From Pedobacter nutrimenti (lineage in GTDB: Bacteria; Bacteroidota; Bacteroidia; Sphingobacteriales; Sphingobacteriaceae), in NCBI RefSeq assembly GCF_003208655.1, contig NZ_QKLU01000003.1, positions 633,745 through 697,744 on the forward strand: a DNA stretch of 64,000 bases, read 5' to 3'. How positions within the stretch are numbered: the stretch's first letter is position 1; each line of letters opens with the position of its first letter. The notes under the pieces were generated by a model. It saw only the letters and a list, made by a program, of their open reading frames with translations. It was not told the origin of the DNA and searched no databases. The translations under genes and the position numbers were made by a program. Of the stretch, positions 1-7,637 are shown piece by piece.

Positions 1-991
1 ATGCGCCTTAAGTATATGGGGCATTAGCCTGATTATGGCCATGTTAAAGTACGAACGGACCAACGATGCGCAGGTTGAAGAATATGTAAATCCGATCAAT
101 ACAAAAGTTGGGGGCTACATAAAAAAAATCTGTTTCACAGAAAACCAGCAGGTCAATCAGGGAGATACTTTACTGCTTATTGACAACAGTGAATACCGTA
201 TGCAGCAAGACGAAGCAGAAGCTGCATTGGAAAATGCCAGGTCACAAACCGGTATTCTGGAAGCAAACATTGCTACGCTGAAAAGTAATGCCCAGGTGGC
301 CTTATCGCAAATTGATGCGGCAAAGGCTAAAATGATCAGGCAGCAGCAGGAGTTTAAACGTTATCAAAACTTACTTAAAGAAGAGTCGACCACCCGGCAG
401 CATTTTGACAATGTAAAAACGGCATTGGACATTGCGGTTTCAGAGCACCAGGCCACGGTGAATGCCTATAAAGCAGCCTTGTCAAAAATTAAAGATGTGG
501 AGGCACAGAAACTATCTGTGTTGGCCGAAATCAGAAGGCGTCAGTTTATGCTGGGCCGGAACAAACTCGAGCTGGGTTATACGGTGATTACTGCACCCTA
601 TAAAGGAAAAGTGGGTAAAAAGATCATTCAGGAAGGACAATTGGTGCAGGCCGGACAGACCATGACATTTATCATTAACCAGCAGGGGGGGAAATGGATT
701 GTTGCCAATTTCAAAGAAACCCAGATCGGTCAGTTTAAAACCGGACAAAAGGCATTGGTAACGGTTGATGCTTTTCCGGATGCCAAATTTAATGGTGAAA
801 TAGAGTCTGTTTCCCCGGCAACAGGTTCCAGATATTCTTTGTTGCCACCGGATAATGCCACCGGAAATTTTGTGAAAATTATACAACGGATCCCCATCCG
901 CATTAAACTCACCGACCAGGACGCAAAAATTGCCGGGTTATCGGCTGGAATGAATGCCAATGTATCCATTAAAAAAGAAAGCTATGAGTAA
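1..991 (+). CDS. HlyD/EmrA-family membrane fusion protein (5' end outside window)
   Basis: Periplasmic adaptor of a tripartite drug-efflux pump; it would link the inner-membrane MFS pump encoded next to an outer-membrane channel. The reading frame is already open at base 2 and encodes a hydrophobic stretch (ALSIWGISLIMAML) before YERTNDAQVEEYV, so the N-terminal membrane anchor runs off the left edge and the ATG at 35 is not the true start. Visible parts are the first biotinyl/lipoyl half (VNPINTKVGGYIKKI), a long alpha-helical coiled coil, the second lipoyl half (YTVITAPYKGKVGKKI) and a beta-barrel region. The stop overlaps the MFS start by 8 bases (ATGAGTAA), indicating translational coupling. 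Family assignment is firm; the substrate is unknown. Confidence 0.9.
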   Translation, partial: CALSIWGISLIMAMLKYERTNDAQVEEYVNPINTKVGGYIKKICFTENQQVNQGDTLLLIDNSEYRMQQDEAEAALENARSQTGILEANIATLKSNAQVALSQIDAAKAKMIRQQQEFKRYQNLLKEESTTRQHFDNVKTALDIAVSEHQATVNAYKAALSKIKDVEAQKLSVLAEIRRRQFMLGRNKLELGYTVITAPYKGKVGKKIIQEGQLVQAGQTMTFIINQQGGKWIVANFKETQIGQFKTGQKALVTVDAFPDAKFNGEIESVSPATGSRYSLLPPDNATGNFVKIIQRIPIRIKLTDQDAKIAGLSAGMNANVSIKKESYE

Positions 992-2573
992 TAGTCAATT
1001 ACCCATGTTTAAAACCTGGGCCCCTGAATGGCTCATCCGGTCGACCATTTTTCTGGTGCTTTTGCCTGCCTTGGCTGTATTTGCACTTTATTTCAGTAAT
1101 ACTGCCGAAACGGCCGGTTATTATGGTATGGAACCTGCCGATGTGCAATATTCGAGTGTAATGATGTACGCAACACTGGTGACCATTTTGCCTGTGGATG
1201 ATCGTTTTGTAAAATATTTTACCCCTAGAAAATACTTTATCCTGGGCATCACCCTGAACACCATTACTTACCTGATTTGTGCTTTAACCAAAAATATTGC
1301 AGTTTTTATGGTTTGCCGCTTTATTCAGGGTGCGGTATGTGCATCATTCTGCAGCATCTGTATGAATTTGATTTTTCCCAGGCTGCATTCTGCGCGTGCA
1401 AAAACAATAGGATATTCTATTTTTTATGGTGCCTTGCAGGTGTCAATTCCGGGCTGTGCGCTGTTGTGCAGCTGGCTGCTGTATTATTTTAATTTCAACA
1501 TGTTGTTTTACACTTTAATTGTTCTGGAAGTACCTGGGGTAGTGCTGCTGCTGCTCATTACCAATAATGTGCGTTTTAGAAAAAAGTTTCCCTTGTATCA
1601 GCTCGATTGGGTGAGTTATATTTTTTACACCATTATTTTCTGTGCAGCTGGTTATGTTTTTGTATACGGGCAGCAGCTGAACTGGTTGGATAGTCCGCAA
1701 ATTGTTAACCTTTGCCTGGTCATCCTGGCTGCAGCAGCCTTGTTTATTGTGAGGCAGTTTCATTTAAAAAGGCCCTTTGTAAATTTAAGGTTGTTCAGTT
1801 TTGTGAATTTCAGAAACGGTTTATTGCTGCTGGTGGCTTATTATTTTTTCAAAGGGACAACTGGTTTTGCTTATGCATATTTGCAGGGCATACTGGGTAT
1901 AGACCCGGTTCACCTTACACCGATTTGGATAATTAACATCATTGGAATTGTTTTGGGGATGTTTATTTCCTCGAGGTTTGTTCTTTATGGGACATCTGTA
2001 AAGGAAATTCTAATTGCTGGTTTTTCCTGTCTTTTATGGTATCACGTACAGATGTATTTTCTTTTTTCGAGCGTCTCTTCGACCAGTGATTTTTTTGTGC
2101 CTTTCTTTTTACAGGGCCTGGGATCCGGGGCTTTATTTGTGCCTATTGTTTTGTTTACCGTGTCGTCGGTTCCGGCACCAATGGCGGGTTCGGTTTCGTT
2201 TTTGGGTATTGGTTTTCGTTTTATAGGTTTTTGTACCAGTATTTCAGTGGCCAATTATTTTCAGTTGTATAACAGGAGTACGCATTACAATCGGTTTAGG
2301 GCAAACATTACCGAGCTGAACCCCGCAATGGGTGAAACCATGTCGCGCATACAGCGCAGCATTGCCATGGGCGGGCAGGATGCAAAAACGGTAAAGGATT
2401 TATCCTCAGGTGTTTTGAGTAAAGTGGTTGCCGGGCAGGTTTCCCTGCGGGCGTCAATGGATTATTATGCTGCTGTAATTTGGGCAATGGTCATTTTAAT
2501 TTTGGCCATATTGTTTGTGCCGCAGGCTAAAAAGGTGGTCATTTCTTTCAGAAAAAGGTTTATACCCTATTAG
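984..2573 (+). CDS. MFS efflux transporter, DHA2/EmrB-like
   Basis: Inner-membrane proton-driven exporter, 529 residues with about 12-14 hydrophobic segments across the whole length, partner of the preceding adaptor. I chose the ATG at 984 (MSNSQLPMFKTW), which overlaps the adaptor stop, over an upstream in-frame ATG at 954 that would sit inside the adaptor. The segment RFIQGAVCASFCSICMNLIF resembles the helix-4 motif of EmrB-like pumps and the motif-A loop is weak, as is common for Bacteroidota members paired with HlyD proteins. No TolC-like gene follows here. Substrate cannot be inferred. A strong hairpin follows the stop. Confidence 0.88.
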   Translation: MSNSQLPMFKTWAPEWLIRSTIFLVLLPALAVFALYFSNTAETAGYYGMEPADVQYSSVMMYATLVTILPVDDRFVKYFTPRKYFILGITLNTITYLICALTKNIAVFMVCRFIQGAVCASFCSICMNLIFPRLHSARAKTIGYSIFYGALQVSIPGCALLCSWLLYYFNFNMLFYTLIVLEVPGVVLLLLITNNVRFRKKFPLYQLDWVSYIFYTIIFCAAGYVFVYGQQLNWLDSPQIVNLCLVILAAAALFIVRQFHLKRPFVNLRLFSFVNFRNGLLLLVAYYFFKGTTGFAYAYLQGILGIDPVHLTPIWIINIIGIVLGMFISSRFVLYGTSVKEILIAGFSCLLWYHVQMYFLFSSVSSTSDFFVPFFLQGLGSGALFVPIVLFTVSSVPAPMAGSVSFLGIGFRFIGFCTSISVANYFQLYNRSTHYNRFRANITELNPAMGETMSRIQRSIAMGGQDAKTVKDLSSGVLSKVVAGQVSLRASMDYYAAVIWAMVILILAILFVPQAKKVVISFRKRFIPY

Positions 2574-2581
2574 TGAAGTTA

Positions 2582-2615
2582 AAAGAGCGTTTTTCTGAAA
2601 GGAAAAACGCTCTTT
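2582..2615. terminator. Bidirectional intrinsic terminator
   Basis: Perfect 14-bp stem (arms 2582-2595 and 2602-2615, loop TGAAAG) with A-rich left and T-rich right flanks, placed between the convergent MFS and thioredoxin-like genes, so it can serve both strands. Confidence 0.85.
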
Positions 2616-2632
2616 GATGAACCCCGTTTAAA

Positions 2633-3787
2633 TTACAATACTTTGCTGATGACCCCTTCAATTTTCTCTTTGTCAAACTCAGAAGAATAGATCACCGTTC
2701 CTGTTTTGTTAAGTATAATGACATGTGGATAGCCATAAATCCCGAGCTTACCAGCCAGTTTTTCTCCGTTATAAAGCATGGTATAGCCGGGTTTTTCTCT
2801 TTTGTAAAAAAAGCCGACATCCTCTTTTTTTTCATGGGCATTAATGCTTAAAATTTCGATGTTTTTTCCATACTTCTGTTGTAAATCTTTAAGCCCCGAA
2901 AAAGCCTCCATGCAATAGCCACAGTCTTTGATCCAGAATTCCATTAATACAATTTTATCCTGAACATCGGTTGATTTTAGAGTGTCCTGCTGCTTCAAAT
3001 CAAATTTAGGCAATGACCATTTTGGAAAGGTGGCGCCCACAGCGGCAACAGGATTGCGTAAGGGCTTTTTGTAAGGTTTATAGCTTTTATAGTTAAAGGA
3101 ATTCCAGGTTTTTTTTTCGGGTGCTGCTGGTTTTGTATTAATTTTTGTAAAAATGGTTTTGGTATAATACTGGTCTTTGTTAATGCTGTTGCTGTCAAAA
3201 AGCATGTAAGGCAATGCCGTGTGCTGATCAATAACTAATTTGTAGTACTTGGTGACCTCGGCATCAAAAGTGGAAATCCCTTCGGGAAATTCAATTGATT
3301 TTTTGTGCAGCTCAAAGCGTACCAAATGATAGGTTTTACCTTCAATTAAAGTGTCTTTTATAGATTTTGGGCTGTTTTCGGCCAGAATTAACGGGAGGGC
3401 AATGCGCAAAGCGGCTATAGAATTGTAAAGCAGGGACAGGCCTTTGATCTGCTGGATGGTCTTTTTTTCCAGTTCAATGGTTTTGTCTTTATGGTCCAGC
3501 AAAAAGTATTCATTTCCGTTATAGACTTGCAAATAATCTGTCGAACGCATTTGAAACCTGGCTACATTACTGTTGTTGTATTCAAAGTAAGAATCACCGC
3601 TGTTCTTCGCAAAATAATTGTCCGCAAAATTATTAATTTCCCGGTAGCTTGAATAGGAAATGACTTTTAACCTGTTTAAGGTTTCACTGGTTTTTTGAAG
3701 TATTTTTTCAGCTTCATTTTTCTCTTTGCAAAATGAGGATGCACTTAAAAGTAACAGCAGGACTAAAATGGTCGAATGTCGTTTCAT
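2633..3787 (-). CDS. TlpA-like thioredoxin-domain protein, exported
   Basis: Exported protein of 384 residues: signal peptide (MKRHSTILVLLLLLSASSF), a roughly 240-residue N-terminal region of unknown function, then a C-terminal TlpA/ResA-like thioredoxin domain with active site CGYC at residues 289-292 and a cis-proline segment (GIYGYPHVII). Such domains reduce or isomerise disulfides in the periplasm or reduce cytochrome c apoproteins; the role here is unknown. I chose the ATG at 3787 rather than an upstream in-frame ATG at 3826, because it gives a clean signal peptide. The Cys after SSF does not fit a lipobox well. A CAAAACTA sequence (TAGTTTTG on the minus strand) 21 bases upstream fits a Bacteroidota -7 element. 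Confidence 0.85.
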   Translation of the reverse strand: MKRHSTILVLLLLLSASSFCKEKNEAEKILQKTSETLNRLKVISYSSYREINNFADNYFAKNSGDSYFEYNNSNVARFQMRSTDYLQVYNGNEYFLLDHKDKTIELEKKTIQQIKGLSLLYNSIAALRIALPLILAENSPKSIKDTLIEGKTYHLVRFELHKKSIEFPEGISTFDAEVTKYYKLVIDQHTALPYMLFDSNSINKDQYYTKTIFTKINTKPAAPEKKTWNSFNYKSYKPYKKPLRNPVAAVGATFPKWSLPKFDLKQQDTLKSTDVQDKIVLMEFWIKDCGYCMEAFSGLKDLQQKYGKNIEILSINAHEKKEDVGFFYKREKPGYTMLYNGEKLAGKLGIYGYPHVIILNKTGTVIYSSEFDKEKIEGVISKVL

Positions 3788-3807
3788 AATGTTTAGTTTG
3801 ATTTGTT

Positions 3808-3815
3808 CAAAACTA
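3808..3815 (-). promoter_or_regulatory. Candidate -7 promoter element of the TlpA-like gene
   Basis: On the minus strand reads TAGTTTTG, a match to the Bacteroidota -7 consensus TAnnTTTG, 21 bases before the chosen start codon. No convincing TTG -33 element is seen, so this is a single-element call. Confidence 0.4.
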
Positions 3816-3890
3816 CCCAGTACCATATTAATTTTTTGAACTATTAGACTGAGGTTTAATTTATTCGACGAGTTACAGCAAAATTGTATT

Positions 3891-3920
3891 GGTCGAAAAA
3901 AAATGAATTTTAGTCGAAAA
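3891..3920 (+). promoter_or_regulatory. Direct repeat, candidate LytTR-regulator binding site
   Basis: Two 9-mers, GGTCGAAAA (3891-3899) and AGTCGAAAA (3912-3920), differ at one base and start 21 bp apart, two helical turns. LytTR regulators typically bind two direct 9-bp repeats separated by 12-13 bp; the spacer here is 12 bp. A related inverted half-site (TTCGAC) lies at 3864-3869. The site is about 50 bp upstream of the kinase gene whose operon encodes a LytTR regulator, so autoregulation is the natural inference. Confidence 0.5.
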
Positions 3921-3968
3921 GCATGTGGTAAAGAATTTAGCGTTGCAATTAATTTTTACTTTTAGGAC

Positions 3969-5024
3969 ATGGCATTGTTTAGGTTTACAAAATACTTTAA
4001 AATAGAGCTCCTTTTTTTTATTGTTTATTTCTATGTTTTTAGGTTTTTAACCGATTTAGAATATAATTTTTGGGAAAGAAAAATTACTGGAATTGCGGCT
4101 AAGGAAATAGAATATTCTATACTTTATGGTACGGTGAACATTATTGCTTATTCTTTTTTTTATAAAATTGTTAGGCAGTATTTAAAAACGAAACGGTTAT
4201 TACAGTTCCTGCTGTTGATTGTTCTGTTTTTATTCTGTTATTCTATATTCCAAAAAGCGACTGATTTTTTATTTTATCACTTAAGTTTTATATCCAAAGA
4301 AAACCGCGACTTTGCCTATAAGGCTTATATGTCAAAATCAATTGGTTATAGTTTTGCTTACATTTTTAAAGAATGGTTGGCGGTCAGTTGTCTGGCTTAT
4401 TTTATCTACTCCGATCAGCAGAACGAACAAATGAAAGTATTAAAAGAACAGCAGCTGATGTCGGAAATTAAATACTTAAAAGCACAGCTGCACCCTCATT
4501 TCTTTTTTAACACCTTGAACAATATTTATAGCCTTGCCCTAAAGCAGGCTAAAGAAACAGCCCCTTTAATTGCAAAGCTGGCAGAAATGATGCGTTATAT
4601 TTTGTACCATACGAACGATAAGCTGGTGTCCTTACAGGATGAAATTGCATTTATACAAAATTATGTAGAGGTAGAGCGCATACGTTATCGCAGTGCCATA
4701 AATATTGATTTTGATACGCAGGGAATTACTGCCGAAAGCAAAATCAGTCCGCTGTTGTTATTGCCTTTTATAGAAAATGCTTTTAAACATGGGATTGAAG
4801 ATGAACTGGTGAATGGCTTTGTGAAAATAATTGTCTGTGAATCGGAAAACGAACTGAGTTTTGAAGTGAGCAATAGTATTGCAGGGCACAAAAAGGCTAA
4901 AGGAGGAATCGGCCTGGAAAATTTGAACAAGAGACTGCAGATTCTATATCCCGGTAAACATAAACTGGAAGTCTCAGACCATGAAGATGTTTATCACGTA
5001 AACCTAACATTGAAATTAAAATGA
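3969..5024 (+). CDS. LytS/YpdA-type sensor histidine kinase
   Basis: Membrane sensor kinase of 351 residues. Four hydrophobic segments occupy about residues 10-28, 47-70, 77-97 and 118-143, followed by a short coiled coil and a His_kinase domain (PF06580 type): LKAQLHPHFFFNTLNN, with His177 the likely phosphoacceptor by alignment to the PHFLFN motif. A HATPase domain follows with the N-box-like LLLPFIENAFKHGIE and the glycine motif GGIGLENLNKRL. The stimulus is not apparent. The stop overlaps the regulator start (ATGA), so the two are co-translated. Confidence 0.92.
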   Translation: MALFRFTKYFKIELLFFIVYFYVFRFLTDLEYNFWERKITGIAAKEIEYSILYGTVNIIAYSFFYKIVRQYLKTKRLLQFLLLIVLFLFCYSIFQKATDFLFYHLSFISKENRDFAYKAYMSKSIGYSFAYIFKEWLAVSCLAYFIYSDQQNEQMKVLKEQQLMSEIKYLKAQLHPHFFFNTLNNIYSLALKQAKETAPLIAKLAEMMRYILYHTNDKLVSLQDEIAFIQNYVEVERIRYRSAINIDFDTQGITAESKISPLLLLPFIENAFKHGIEDELVNGFVKIIVCESENELSFEVSNSIAGHKKAKGGIGLENLNKRLQILYPGKHKLEVSDHEDVYHVNLTLKLK

Positions 5025-5701
5025 TCAATTGCCTGATTGTAGACGATGAGCCATTGGCCCAGGATATTTTAGAAGGTTATGTGAATGACCATGAAAAACT
5101 ATTTTTGGTGAAAAAATGCAGTACTGCTTTTGAGGCCTTTGAAGTGTTGCACCAACAGCAAATAGATGTTTTGTTTTTAGACATCAGAATGCCGGCCTTA
5201 AACGGGATTGATTTTCTTAAATCACTAAAAAACCCACCTGCTGTAATATTTACAACTGCTTTTTCGGAGTATGCGGTAAACAGTTACGAGCTGGATGCAG
5301 TGGATTACCTGTTGAAACCCATTACCATTGAGCGCTTCCAGAAAAGCCTCGAAAAGTTATTTAAATTGCCACAGCTTGAGGTGAAGGAGCAAATAAAAGC
5401 CTATACTTATTTTAAAGTATCAGGACAACTTCTGAAAGTTTTGCACAATGATATTTTTTATGTGCAGTCGATAAAAGATTATATGATGTTGTATACCCGA
5501 AATGGTAATTTAATGGTGCACATGACTATGAAATATTTGTGCGACCTGTTACCGGAAAATCAATTCATCAGGGTTCATCGTTCTTATCTGATCAATACAA
5601 ATTACATCGGGAGCATTGGAAAAAGTAAAATTCACATTAACCAGGTTGAAATTCCTATTGGTACAAATTACAGAAAGGATATTTTAAACCTGGGTGTTTG
5701 A
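5021..5701 (+). CDS. LytR/AlgR-family response regulator (receiver plus LytTR)
   Basis: DNA-binding response regulator of 226 residues, partner of the preceding kinase. Receiver domain at residues 1-120 with acidic pair D8-D9, phosphoacceptor D54 (LFLDIRMP) and the KP motif (VDYLLKPI). The LytTR DNA-binding domain covers about residues 128-225 (FYVQSIKDYMML...RVHRSYLINTNYI). Likely target: the 21-bp-spaced direct repeat upstream of its own operon; other targets are not visible here. Confidence 0.93.
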   Translation: MINCLIVDDEPLAQDILEGYVNDHEKLFLVKKCSTAFEAFEVLHQQQIDVLFLDIRMPALNGIDFLKSLKNPPAVIFTTAFSEYAVNSYELDAVDYLLKPITIERFQKSLEKLFKLPQLEVKEQIKAYTYFKVSGQLLKVLHNDIFYVQSIKDYMMLYTRNGNLMVHMTMKYLCDLLPENQFIRVHRSYLINTNYIGSIGKSKIHINQVEIPIGTNYRKDILNLGV

Positions 5702-5873
5702 GCACCATATTGGCTCATTTAACAGTAAAGGCCACTTTTGAGGTATAAGATGCGCTGCTCGTAAAATAAAACCATATAATTTAACAGAGTTGGGCTAATT
5801 TTATTTGGTTTTATTTTTTACATTGCAAAGTAGTTCTTTGCATATTACATCAAAAGGAAATGGTTTTACTTTA
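5702..5873. other. Leader/intergenic segment before first cobalamin riboswitch
   Basis: No open frame that looks like a gene. A short hairpin GCAAAG-TAGTT-CTTTGC lies at 5825-5841. The rest is AT-rich and probably holds the promoter of the riboswitch transcript, but I could not find a clear TAnnTTTG element. Confidence 0.4.
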
Positions 5874-6034
5874 TTGTAAATTAATAGGGAATCGTGTGTA
5901 AATCACGAACTGTCGCGCAACTGTAAGTAACTAAAAGGGTTTTCATCAATATATGTCCACTGTTCTGTATCTGGAATGGGAAGGAGGATGAAAACTGTTA
6001 CAAGTCAGGAGACCTGCCTCTTTCTAATGGACAA
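5874..6034 (+). ncRNA. Adenosylcobalamin (B12) riboswitch 1
   Basis: Carries the ordered B12 aptamer blocks: GGGAA (5887-5891), GTGTGTAAATCAC, the GCGCAACTGTAA core, TCCACTG, GGGAAGGAGGATG and the highly conserved AAGTCAGGAGACCTGCC near the 3' end. The outer helix P1 is weak (TTGT 5874-5877 with ACAA 6031-6034). It is nearly identical in its core blocks to the riboswitch before metE. The next gene on this strand is a thioesterase 190 bases downstream, an unusual target. A hairpin with arms AACGC/GCGTT at 6088-6117 could be part of the expression platform, but lacks a U-tract. Confidence 0.93.
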
Positions 6035-6224
6035 TGCTTTCGCGATTCGAAGCTTTTAGTCTGACAGATGTTTATTTTTACATGGAAAACGCGTCCCTGA
6101 TGATGGGGTTATGCGTTGCTGTGCATTTGTATTCATCTTTCCTTTCTTAAAATTTTCCTGTCAGTAGCATTGTGTTAAAATCGAAGAACTTTTAACTAAA
6201 TAATCTAATTAGAGGGAATGTCAA

Positions 6225-6608
6225 GTGACAACAGAAGAAAAAATTGATCAATCTGAAACACGTGCTTTTAAAGTCGTCTTTCCTGAAACCACCAATCATC
6301 ATAATACGATGTTTGGTGGAAGAATATTAATGATGATGACCGAAACGGCCTTCATGACTGCAACCCGGTTTAGCAGAAAAGATTTTGTGCTGGTGAGTAG
6401 TGGTAAAATTGATTTTACAAAACCCATTCCGGCTGGGACTTTGGTTGAACTGGTTGGACGGGTGGCGCGTATTGGCAATACCAGTATTGAAGTTCGGGTG
6501 GAAGTTTACCTGGAAAAAATGAATGAAGAATTCAGGGAAAAGGTGGTTGGCGGGACTTTTACTTTAGTGGCAATTGACCAAAACAGCAAGCCTGTTCCGG
6601 TTTGTTAA
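6225..6608 (+). CDS. Hotdog-fold acyl-CoA thioesterase, YciA/BFIT-like
   Basis: Cytosolic protein of 127 residues, a single hotdog domain. The segment NHHNTMFGGRILMMMTETA matches the conserved N-H-x-N-T-x-F-G-G helix region of acyl-CoA hydrolases, which cleave acyl-CoA to acid and CoA; substrate chain length cannot be told. Start is GTG at 6225, preceded by AGAGGGA at 6211-6217; the ATG at 6218 is out of frame and stops after nine codons. The gene is the first full frame after an AdoCbl riboswitch. A strong bidirectional terminator follows. Whether B12 really controls it is inference from position. Confidence 0.85.
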   Translation: MTTEEKIDQSETRAFKVVFPETTNHHNTMFGGRILMMMTETAFMTATRFSRKDFVLVSSGKIDFTKPIPAGTLVELVGRVARIGNTSIEVRVEVYLEKMNEEFREKVVGGTFTLVAIDQNSKPVPVC

Positions 6609-6613
6609 ACCAC

Positions 6614-6647
6614 AATCATGACCCGGCCATACAGCCGGGTCATGATT
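6614..6647. terminator. Bidirectional intrinsic terminator
   Basis: Perfect 14-bp stem (6614-6627 with 6634-6647, loop CATACA), GC-rich core CCCGGC/GCCGGG, between the convergent thioesterase and Lrp genes; the right arm reaches the Lrp stop codon. Confidence 0.85.
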
Positions 6648-7107
6648 AGAAACTGATGTTGTAAGTGTTTTTTATTTCTGCCATGGCAAAAGTACTGTGG
6701 GTACTTCCAATGCTTTTTACAGAACCCAGTTTATTGAAAACAAAGTCCTGATAGTGTTTCATGTCTTTTGCATAAACTTTTAATAAAAAATCGAAATCGC
6801 CCGAAATGTTATAACATTCCACTACTTCATCGATTTTTAAAATATCCTCCACAAAACGGTGGCCTATTTTCCTGTCGTGTTCTTTGAGCTTAATGTTGCA
6901 AAAAACAATAAACCCCTGATTGAATTTTTCGGCATCCAGTATGGCAATATACTTTTTAATGTATCCATTGCTTTCCAGTCTTTTTACCCGCTCAAAAACA
7001 GGGGATGGTGATAGTTTTACTTTGGCTGCGAGCTCTTTTATGGTATAGTTTGAATTGTTGCCTAATATTTTAAGCAGCAATAAATCGGTGTCGTCCAGTT
7101 GATCCAT
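6646..7107 (-). CDS. Lrp/AsnC-family transcriptional regulator
   Basis: 153 residues. An N-terminal winged helix-turn-helix (LDDTDLLLLKILGNNSNYTIKELAAKV...VFERVKRLESNGYIKKY) is followed by a RAM/AsnC effector-binding domain with the usual dimer-forming strand pattern (VVECYNISGDFDFLLKVYAKDM). It lies between two cobalamin-riboswitch leaders on the opposite strand and its start is about 530 bases from metE, divergently. Lrp-type proteins often sense amino acids, and methionine would fit this context, but that is inference. Confidence 0.92.
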   Translation of the reverse strand: MDQLDDTDLLLLKILGNNSNYTIKELAAKVKLSPSPVFERVKRLESNGYIKKYIAILDAEKFNQGFIVFCNIKLKEHDRKIGHRFVEDILKIDEVVECYNISGDFDFLLKVYAKDMKHYQDFVFNKLGSVKSIGSTHSTFAMAEIKNTYNISF

Positions 7108-7231
7108 AGAATAATTTTCTTTAGCGAAGGCTAAAATAAGTAGTTGTAAGCATAATATGCTTATGTTGATTGCTTAAAAAGTTATTTATGCTTATTTATT
7201 GGGGTTAAATAAGTTTTAAAATCTGCATACG

Positions 7232-7239
7232 TACCTTTG
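7232..7239 (+). promoter_or_regulatory. Candidate -7 promoter element of the metE leader
   Basis: TACCTTTG matches the Bacteroidota -7 consensus TAnnTTTG exactly and lies about 90 bases before the riboswitch aptamer, so transcription starting a few bases later would include the whole aptamer. No clear -33 TTG at the usual distance. Confidence 0.45.
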
Positions 7240-7324
7240 TTTAGAATTTAGTCCTGTTGGTGGGCTAAATAAAAACGATAGTTCTTTACTTTAACTTTAT
7301 CGACTGGAAAAGGTTTCCGGGAAA

Positions 7325-7474
7325 CCGGAATTAAAAGGGAACCGTGTGAAAATCACGGACTGTCGCGCAACTGTAAGTAACGCAAAAGTTTTAGCCGCAC
7401 ATGTCCACTGTCTGTAATGCACAGATGGGAAGGATGGCTAAAATGTTACAAGTCAGGAGACCTGCCTGTTCCGG
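7325..7474 (+). ncRNA. Adenosylcobalamin (B12) riboswitch 2, metE leader
   Basis: P1 is closed by CCGGAA (7325-7330) with TTCCGG (7469-7474). Inside are the B12 aptamer blocks GGGAACCGTGTGAAAATCACGG, GCGCAACTGTAA, TCCACTG, GGGAAGGATGGC and AAGTCAGGAGACCTGCC. Known behaviour of this class: binding of adenosylcobalamin lowers expression of the B12-independent methionine synthase when B12 is available. The 163 bases between aptamer and metE carry the block GACGATGCTTTCGCGA, also found after riboswitch 1. Confidence 0.95.
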
Positions 7475-7637
7475 AAGGACGATGCTTTCGCGAAATAGAG
7501 CAAATGGTCTGATCTGATGGTTTTTTAGAAGGATGGTATGGCTGTCCGGATGCCTCTGTATGCCTGTTTTTTTGCGGAACGTTGTGAAGTTTTTAAAAGC
7601 AATGTTAACAGTTTTTTTAATTAAATCTTTTAAAGAA

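Noticed and set aside
6088..6117. Hairpin after riboswitch 1 as an intrinsic terminator
   Set aside because: The stem is interrupted and no U-run follows; mentioned only as a possible part of the expression platform.
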